A stretch of 9,454 nucleotides of DNA, from the NCBI GenBank assembly GCA_964392345.1, contig CAYMPQ010000067.1, forward strand, positions 1 to 9,454, given 5' to 3'. A model generated the notes under the pieces. It was given only the letters and a program-made list of their open reading frames with translations. It made no database searches and was not told the DNA's origin. Positions 5,022 to 9,454 of the stretch are shown piece after piece. Every line of letters begins with the position of its first letter. Position 1 is the first letter of the stretch. Both the position numbers and the translations under genes were made by a program. Origin of the DNA: JAUVXY01 sp964392345. Lineage in GTDB: Bacteria > Actinomycetota > Humimicrobiia > Humimicrobiales > Humimicrobiaceae.

Positions 5022-7145
5022 TTGAAACTTATAATAAGTGAAAAAGAAATAGCAGCAAGAAGAATAGCAAAGATTTTATCAGGCGATGGGCTGTCAGAAG
5101 AAAAAATTTGCGGTGTTCCTGTTTATGGCTTTAAGATTGGGGATGAAGATTATAAAGTCATGGGCCTCAGGGGCCATATAATGCAAGTAGGCTACCCAAA
5201 GGAGTATGCAAACTGGGTTAAGGTAGATCCTATGGAGTTAATAACTGCCAGAATAGAAAAAGTGCCAATTAAAGAAAAATCAATAAATAAAAAAGCAACC
5301 GGTAAAAAGTCAACCAGTGTGAGAGTAGATTATGTAAAAGCTTTAAAAAAGATGGCTGATGATACAGACGAAATCATAATAGCAACTGACTTTGACAGGG
5401 AAGGCGAGCTTATAGGCTATGATGCATGGCAGGTTGTTAAAGAAAAAAACTCTATTGCACCGGTAAAAAGAGCAAAATTTTCTGCAATTACACCCAGAGA
5501 CATAAACGAGGCATTTGCCAAATTGGGAAAAGTAGATTTAAATTTAGCTTTTGCAGGCAGGGCAAGGCAGGACATAGATTTAATATGGGGTGCAACACTG
5601 ACCCGTTTTATATCGCTTGCTTCCTTTCAGATATGGGATAAATATTTATCAGTAGGAAGAGTCCAAACTCCAACTCTAACACTTATAGTTGATAGAGAGG
5701 CGGAAATAAAATCTTTTGTTACAATTCCGTATTGGGTAGTCAATGTAAAACTTGCAACAAAATCCGGACAGGAATTTGAGGCAACCCATAAGAAAAAAAG
5801 ATTTTTAAAAAAAGATGAAGCCCACAAAGTTTATAATATTATAAAAGATAACGGCATTGTTTTAGGGGTAACAGAAAAAACCAGGAAATTAACTCCACCT
5901 GCTCCTTTTAATACCACTTCTCTCATTGTGAGCGCTAATGCAATTGGATTTACAGCTGCAAGGACAATAAGTATAGCTGAAAATTTGTATATGAACGGGT
6001 ATATAAGCTATCCCAGAACTGATAACACAGTATATCCCTCTTCCATAGGCATCGGGGAAATAGCTAAAATGTTTGATAAATCTGATGAATTTAAAGAAAT
6101 GAGCAGGGAAGTAACCTCGCAGGAAAAGATTGTAGCAAGCAGGGGGAAGAAAAGATCAACAGATCACCCACCTATTCATCCAACAGCAGTGGCAGAAAAG
6201 AAAAACCTGAAGAGTGATGATTGGAAGTTATATGAATTAATTGTCAGGAGGTTTATGTGCACACTGCTTCCTTCAGCAGAAGTCAAAAGCATAATGGCTG
6301 ATATAGACATAGGCAGAGAGTTGTTTAAGGCCAATGGCTCTAATATTATAAAGTTAGGGTGGACAAAGTTTTATCCTTATTTTAAGCATGAAGACGTTTT
6401 TATCCCAGACCTGGAAGCCAATCAGGTACTTACGGTTTCCGGGAAAGAGATTTTAGACAAACAGACAAAACCTCCTTCAAGATATACTCAGGGCAAGTTG
6501 GTAGAAAAAATGGAAGAACTTGGGCTTGGAACAAAAGCTACGCGCCATACAATTATACAAAATCTAATTCAAAGAGGATATATGCATGGAAACCCGCTTA
6601 CTCCTTCCGAGAAAGCTGTTGCTGTTATAAAAATGCTTAAAAAACATGCTGAAAAAATATCATCACCCGATATGACTTCAGAGCTGGAGATGTATATGGA
6701 TGGGATTGCAGGCGGCGACCAAACAAAGGAAGAAGTAGTAGACAAGTCCAGGGAAATGCTGAAAGATGTTATGGTTAATTTAAAAAATGGAAAAGAAGAA
6801 ATTTCGCAGGAGATAAAAGATGGAATAAAGAAAGATCTTATTGTAGGAAAGTGCATGGATAAAAGCTGTGATGGAAATTTAATAATAAGAACTTCAAGGA
6901 AAACTAAAAAAAGATTTATAGGGTGCAGTGCCTACCCAAGGTGTACAAATACTTTTTCTCTTCCGCAAAATGGACTTATATTAACAACAGAACAGAAATG
7001 CAAGCACTGCGGGTATCCGGTAGTCAGAGTTATAAGAAAGGGAAGAAAACCCTGGGATTTATGTATAAATAATATTTGTCCGGGTAAAGATGCAAACAAT
7101 AAAAAATTCAGATATAGCAAAGGAAGTAAAAAACCTGCTGATTGA
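5022..7145 (+). CDS. topA: DNA topoisomerase I, archaeal type (type IA)
   Basis: This is a type IA topoisomerase that relaxes negative supercoils through a transient 5'-phosphotyrosine link. The N-terminal TOPRIM domain shows IISEKE with Glu7 and the metal-binding ATDFDREGE (121-129; Asp123, Asp125, Glu127). The catalytic tyrosine is Tyr330 in YPRTD. Other core motifs are GLRGHIMQV (48-56), RQDIDLIWGATLTRF (182-196), SVGRVQTPTL (210-219) and HPPIHPT (382-388). The sequence, notably MKLIISEKEIAARRIAKIL and LIWGATLTRFISLAS, follows the archaeal TopA family rather than classical bacterial TopA. The C-terminus has two four-cysteine zinc ribbons: Cys611/616/635/641 and Cys660/663/681/686. At 707 aa it looks complete. 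Translation starts at TTG. The last 56 nt overlap the fumarase alpha gene. Base composition is like its neighbours, so any transfer from archaea was not recent. Confidence 0.95.
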   Translation: MKLIISEKEIAARRIAKILSGDGLSEEKICGVPVYGFKIGDEDYKVMGLRGHIMQVGYPKEYANWVKVDPMELITARIEKVPIKEKSINKKATGKKSTSVRVDYVKALKKMADDTDEIIIATDFDREGELIGYDAWQVVKEKNSIAPVKRAKFSAITPRDINEAFAKLGKVDLNLAFAGRARQDIDLIWGATLTRFISLASFQIWDKYLSVGRVQTPTLTLIVDREAEIKSFVTIPYWVVNVKLATKSGQEFEATHKKKRFLKKDEAHKVYNIIKDNGIVLGVTEKTRKLTPPAPFNTTSLIVSANAIGFTAARTISIAENLYMNGYISYPRTDNTVYPSSIGIGEIAKMFDKSDEFKEMSREVTSQEKIVASRGKKRSTDHPPIHPTAVAEKKNLKSDDWKLYELIVRRFMCTLLPSAEVKSIMADIDIGRELFKANGSNIIKLGWTKFYPYFKHEDVFIPDLEANQVLTVSGKEILDKQTKPPSRYTQGKLVEKMEELGLGTKATRHTIIQNLIQRGYMHGNPLTPSEKAVAVIKMLKKHAEKISSPDMTSELEMYMDGIAGGDQTKEEVVDKSREMLKDVMVNLKNGKEEISQEIKDGIKKDLIVGKCMDKSCDGNLIIRTSRKTKKRFIGCSAYPRCTNTFSLPQNGLILTTEQKCKHCGYPVVRVIRKGRKPWDLCINNICPGKDANNKKFRYSKGSKKPAD

Positions 7146-7947
7146 GGCAAATTTCAATCTGCCGGCTGATATAGTTGATGCTATAAAAAAATTTAGAGTC
7201 AAAGAAACCAATGCAACTGCCAGAAAAGTACTTGGCTATATCTTAGAAAATGAAGAGATTGCCAGATGCAGGAGGCTACCATTGTGCCAGGATTGCGGAA
7301 CAGTATATATTAATTTAACCGTTGGTTCTGATGTCTGTATAGAAGACATGGCAAATCTAAACATTTGTTTAAATCAGGAAGTAGCAGAAGTCTACGAAAA
7401 ATGTTATTTTCGAAAGTCAATTGTAAGCGATCCATTGTTTGATAGAAAAAATACATTTAACAATACCCCTGCTGTTATTGATATTTGTTTTAATTCAGGT
7501 GCTGGTATTTCCATAGAAGTTAATCTAAAAGGCGGTGGCAGCGAGAACTGTTCATATCTTTTTACGCTCAACCCTTCATCGGGTGAGGACGAAATATTGG
7601 AAAAAGTTGTAAATGCGGTTAAGGAAAATGTTACAAAGTGCTGCCCTCCCGGGGTAGTTGGAATTGGTATAGGATCAACATCTTCAGAGGTCACAAAGCT
7701 TGCAAGAAAAGCTGTCTTTAGAAACTTAAATGTAAAAAATAGTGATGCAAGATACAGAAGACTGGAAGATAAGATTTTAAAGGAAATAAACAGTAGCGGG
7801 ATTGGTCCCCAGGGCCTGGGAGGAAAGACTACTGCACTGTCGTGCAACATAGAATATGCACCCTGTCACATGGCTACACTACCGCTTGCAGTCTTCCTGG
7901 GATGCCATTCCGTTAGGAGAGCTTCGTCAAATATATTTTCCAGGTAG
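7090..7947 (+). CDS. Class I fumarate hydratase, alpha subunit
   Basis: This is the [4Fe-4S] alpha subunit (N-terminal half) of an oxygen-sensitive class I fumarase, which interconverts fumarate and malate with the beta subunit. Its 285 aa match separate alpha subunits. The likely cluster ligands are Cys66 (CQDCG), Cys184 or Cys185 (KCCPPGVVGIGIG) and Cys259 (APCHMATLPLAV). Other landmarks are NTPAVID (125-131), KGGGSEN (147-153) and GIGPQGLGGKTTAL (237-250). The usual CQDTG reads CQDCG here. Family similarity begins within the first residues (IEANFNLPADI at 18-28), and the next Met is residue 87, so the ATG inside topA is real and the genes overlap by 56 nt. The local Shine-Dalgarno is weak, and translation is probably coupled to topA. 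The related L-tartrate dehydratase alpha subunit is a less likely alternative. Confidence 0.92.
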   Translation: MQTIKNSDIAKEVKNLLIEANFNLPADIVDAIKKFRVKETNATARKVLGYILENEEIARCRRLPLCQDCGTVYINLTVGSDVCIEDMANLNICLNQEVAEVYEKCYFRKSIVSDPLFDRKNTFNNTPAVIDICFNSGAGISIEVNLKGGGSENCSYLFTLNPSSGEDEILEKVVNAVKENVTKCCPPGVVGIGIGSTSSEVTKLARKAVFRNLNVKNSDARYRRLEDKILKEINSSGIGPQGLGGKTTALSCNIEYAPCHMATLPLAVFLGCHSVRRASSNIFSR

Positions 7948-7959
7948 TTATTTTACCTG
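7941..7959. repeat. Small hairpin spanning both fumarase stop codons
   Basis: CAGGTA (7941-7946) and TACCTG (7954-7959) form a perfect 6-bp stem with a 7-nt loop. The alpha stop TAG (7945-7947) and the beta stop (7953-7955) both fall in it. No T-tract follows on either strand, so it is not a textbook intrinsic terminator, though it would fold in transcripts from either side. Confidence 0.4.
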
Positions 7960-8507
7960 CTGCCAGCTTCTGCTAATTTGAACACATCTCCACCATAAAT
8001 ATCATAAGCTACAAATAATGGAAAGTCTTTTACAGTTATGCTATATAAAGCTTCAGCACCTAAATCCCTGTAAGCTATTTTTTTAATTTCTTTTACTTTT
8101 GTAGAAAGGAATGCAGAAGCACCTCCAATGGTAACCAGGTACACAGCTTTATATTTTATCAGGAGTTTTTTATAATCTTCACTTCGCTTACCTTTCCCTA
8201 TCATGGCTCCGAGCCCATTTTTTAGCAAAGGCTCTGTTAAGTTATCCATTCTTGCACTTGTGGTAGGGCCGATGCTCCCGCTAATTTTACCTGGAGGCGC
8301 TGGAGACGGACCAACATAGAATATTGTCTCATTTTGGAGGCTGATAGGTAATTTCTCTCCATTTTTTATGGCTTCAACCATTCGTCTGTGAGCCATGTCT
8401 CTTGCCCCAACAATGGTGCCGCTAAGGTAAACTGCATCTCCTGACCTTAATTTTTTTATTTTATCTTCACTCAGAGGAGTTACCAATTTTATGATTTCGT
8501 TGTTCAT
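7953..8507 (-). CDS. Class I fumarate hydratase, beta subunit
   Basis: This is the C-terminal-half subunit that completes the class I fumarase active site with the alpha protein. At 184 aa it has the normal length for a separate beta subunit. Conserved segments are GARDMAHRR (34-42), YVGPSPAPPG (64-73), GSIGPTTSARMD (77-88), GKGKRSE (104-110), VTIGGASA (125-132) and YRDLGAEAL (146-154). It lies opposite and tail-to-tail with the alpha gene, 5 nt apart, whereas the two are usually adjacent on one strand or fused. It starts 49 nt after the lipoprotein gene on the same strand, so they probably share a transcript. No clear Shine-Dalgarno precedes ATG 8507. TtdB-like tartrate dehydratase beta is the main alternative. 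Confidence 0.93.
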   Translation of the reverse strand: MNNEIIKLVTPLSEDKIKKLRSGDAVYLSGTIVGARDMAHRRMVEAIKNGEKLPISLQNETIFYVGPSPAPPGKISGSIGPTTSARMDNLTEPLLKNGLGAMIGKGKRSEDYKKLLIKYKAVYLVTIGGASAFLSTKVKEIKKIAYRDLGAEALYSITVKDFPLFVAYDIYGGDVFKLAEAGSR

Positions 8508-8556
8508 ATAAAATCTTGGTCGTGTGTTTATATTTTACTGTTTAAAAAGTTATTCG

Positions 8557-9384
8557 TTACCTGAAATGTCTGTCCTTCTTAAAATAATTATCATAAGTAT
8601 AAAGCGGCTTTTTAGTTTTGGGGCCGGTTCTGCTTCTTCTGGAGCTGAACACAAGGGCAAAAATAATAAATATAATAAAAAGCCCTATAACTCCTAAAAT
8701 TACAATTAAAAAGTATGGTAGAAATTTTGTTTTCTTGCCTTCCAGAGATATGTATTTCTGGTCCCCGTATTTTATATTCCAGATAGCTATATTGTTATCT
8801 CCTACAATATCAGCGTTGCTTTTTATTACCTTGACAGGGAGTTTTATCTGGTAAGTAATACTTATAATATCGGCATCATCTTTTAGCAAATCATCGATTC
8901 GATTATAATCGGAATTTTTGTCACCTGAAGATAAAAGAATTTCATCTATCTTCATATCCACATAATCTTTAAAGAAATACTCACAGTAAAAGAAATAATC
9001 ATCTTTTTCCATTTTTGCATAAAATCTTTCAGGAGGTGTTTCTGAAAAATTATCTATTGATATATGTTGAAGGAAATTTATGTCTTTAAAAGGTGTAGTG
9101 GATTTAAAATGCGTATATTCGCCATCTACAGTTGTTTCAATTTCGCCAGGCGGAAGGCTTGAAAGTATTTTGTCAAAAAGGGACTGGCTTTTTCCTGAAG
9201 ATATTTCTCCTTTTTGTATGTATTCTGTTTTTACTGCTATATCTACAGTTCTAACTCCTGAGTAATCAGGATTAACCTCGGTATAGATATCCACAAGCGT
9301 CTGGTCGCAAGAAACGATGGAGAAAACCGTAAGAAAGGTAATAAATAAAATTATTACAATTTTTAGTGGATTTAATTTTCCCAT
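8557..9384 (-). CDS. LppM-like lipoprotein with a C-terminal membrane segment
   Basis: This is a 275-aa exported protein. The N-terminus has Lys3 and Lys8, a hydrophobic stretch (9-25) and a lipobox IVSC with lipidation at Cys26. The extracytoplasmic part begins TEVNPDYSG (35-43) and ends with a segment like that of mycobacterial LppM and related lipoproteins: ITYQIKLPVKVIKSNADIV (176-194), then an Asn/Trp-containing strand (NNIAIWNIKYGD, 197-208). A strong transmembrane helix at about 221-247 follows, with a basic cytoplasmic tail (SSRRSR onward) of about 28 residues. The family assignment is by recognition of this pattern and is moderately sure; the molecular function is unknown. It reads toward the fumarase beta gene, 49 nt downstream. 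No Shine-Dalgarno or convincing promoter is visible before the ATG at 9384. Confidence 0.75.
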   Translation of the reverse strand: MGKLNPLKIVIILFITFLTVFSIVSCDQTLVDIYTEVNPDYSGVRTVDIAVKTEYIQKGEISSGKSQSLFDKILSSLPPGEIETTVDGEYTHFKSTTPFKDINFLQHISIDNFSETPPERFYAKMEKDDYFFYCEYFFKDYVDMKIDEILLSSGDKNSDYNRIDDLLKDDADIISITYQIKLPVKVIKSNADIVGDNNIAIWNIKYGDQKYISLEGKKTKFLPYFLIVILGVIGLFIIFIIFALVFSSRRSRTGPKTKKPLYTYDNYFKKDRHFR

Positions 9385-9454
9385 TATTTTCTTATTAATT
9401 TTTAAATAATTTTACCATATTAGATATTTATATTGTAGGAGAAGTTAAATATAT
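9385..9454. other. Upstream region of the lipoprotein gene, window edge
   Basis: These 70 very AT-rich bases hold the start-side region of the minus-strand lipoprotein gene. On that strand a TAAAAT appears as a possible -10, without a matching -35. On the plus strand an AGGAGA (9437-9442) resembles a ribosome binding site, and a divergent gene could start just past the window; no start codon is visible inside it. Confidence 0.35.

Noticed and set aside
5022..7145. Recent horizontal transfer of topA as a genomic island
   Set aside because: Base and codon use resemble the neighbours, and there are no integrase, tRNA or flanking repeats. Only an old transfer is plausible.
7404..7850. A 148-codon open frame antisense to fumarase alpha
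   Set aside because: The plus-strand frame carries all the fumarase motifs. The antisense translation is Ser/Phe/Leu-rich, as expected for a shadow of an AT-rich gene.
7941..7959. Bidirectional intrinsic terminator at the fumarase junction
   Set aside because: The stem is only 6 bp and neither strand has a following T-tract. It is kept as a hairpin only.
7953..8507. L-tartrate dehydratase (TtdAB) instead of fumarase
   Set aside because: The families are homologous, but no tartrate gene is nearby and the lengths and motifs fit two-subunit fumarase. It remains a minor alternative.

Overview
The window is AT-rich and gene-dense. It reads as part of the chromosome of a low-GC, probably anaerobic bacterium. 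A patatin-family lipase of the RssA type, an LppM-like lipoprotein with a clear lipobox, and an oxygen-labile class I fumarase together point to a bacterium rather than an archaeon, although the DNA topoisomerase I is of the archaeal type. Most starts lack a recognisable Shine-Dalgarno sequence. The taxon cannot be fixed from these genes; a deep-branching low-GC anaerobic lineage is an inference only.

Layout. Bases 1-81 hold an open frame that looks like the end of an upstream gene, followed by about 190 bases with a doubtful 34-codon reverse-strand frame. Next is a plus-strand patatin-like phospholipase (270-1214). Its end overlaps by 9 bp the end of a minus-strand operon read nadA (4722-3808), nadB (3803-2130), nadC (2075-1206). 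This operon makes nicotinate mononucleotide from aspartate and dihydroxyacetone phosphate. A 299-base divergent intergenic region (4723-5021) separates nadA from topA and carries candidate promoters, a long imperfect hairpin and a small cluster of TTTAC repeats.

On the plus strand, the archaeal-type topoisomerase I gene (5022-7145, TTG start with the only good Shine-Dalgarno in the window) overlaps by 56 nt the gene for the alpha subunit of a two-subunit class I fumarase (7090-7947). The matching beta subunit (7953-8507) lies on the opposite strand, tail-to-tail with alpha and only 5 nt away. It follows an LppM-like lipoprotein gene (9384-8557) in the minus direction. The two halves of one enzyme therefore appear to come from different transcription units: topA-fumA on plus, and lipoprotein-fumB on minus.

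How the genes work together. NadB, NadA and NadC are consecutive enzymes of de novo NAD synthesis. NadB family members can use fumarate instead of oxygen as electron acceptor, so a nearby fumarase could in principle supply it; this link is inferred. The topoisomerase, lipoprotein and patatin have no evident functional tie to NAD synthesis. I see no mobile element, CRISPR array, tRNA or rRNA, and no clear new multi-gene system. The most unusual point is the convergent split of the fumarase subunits.
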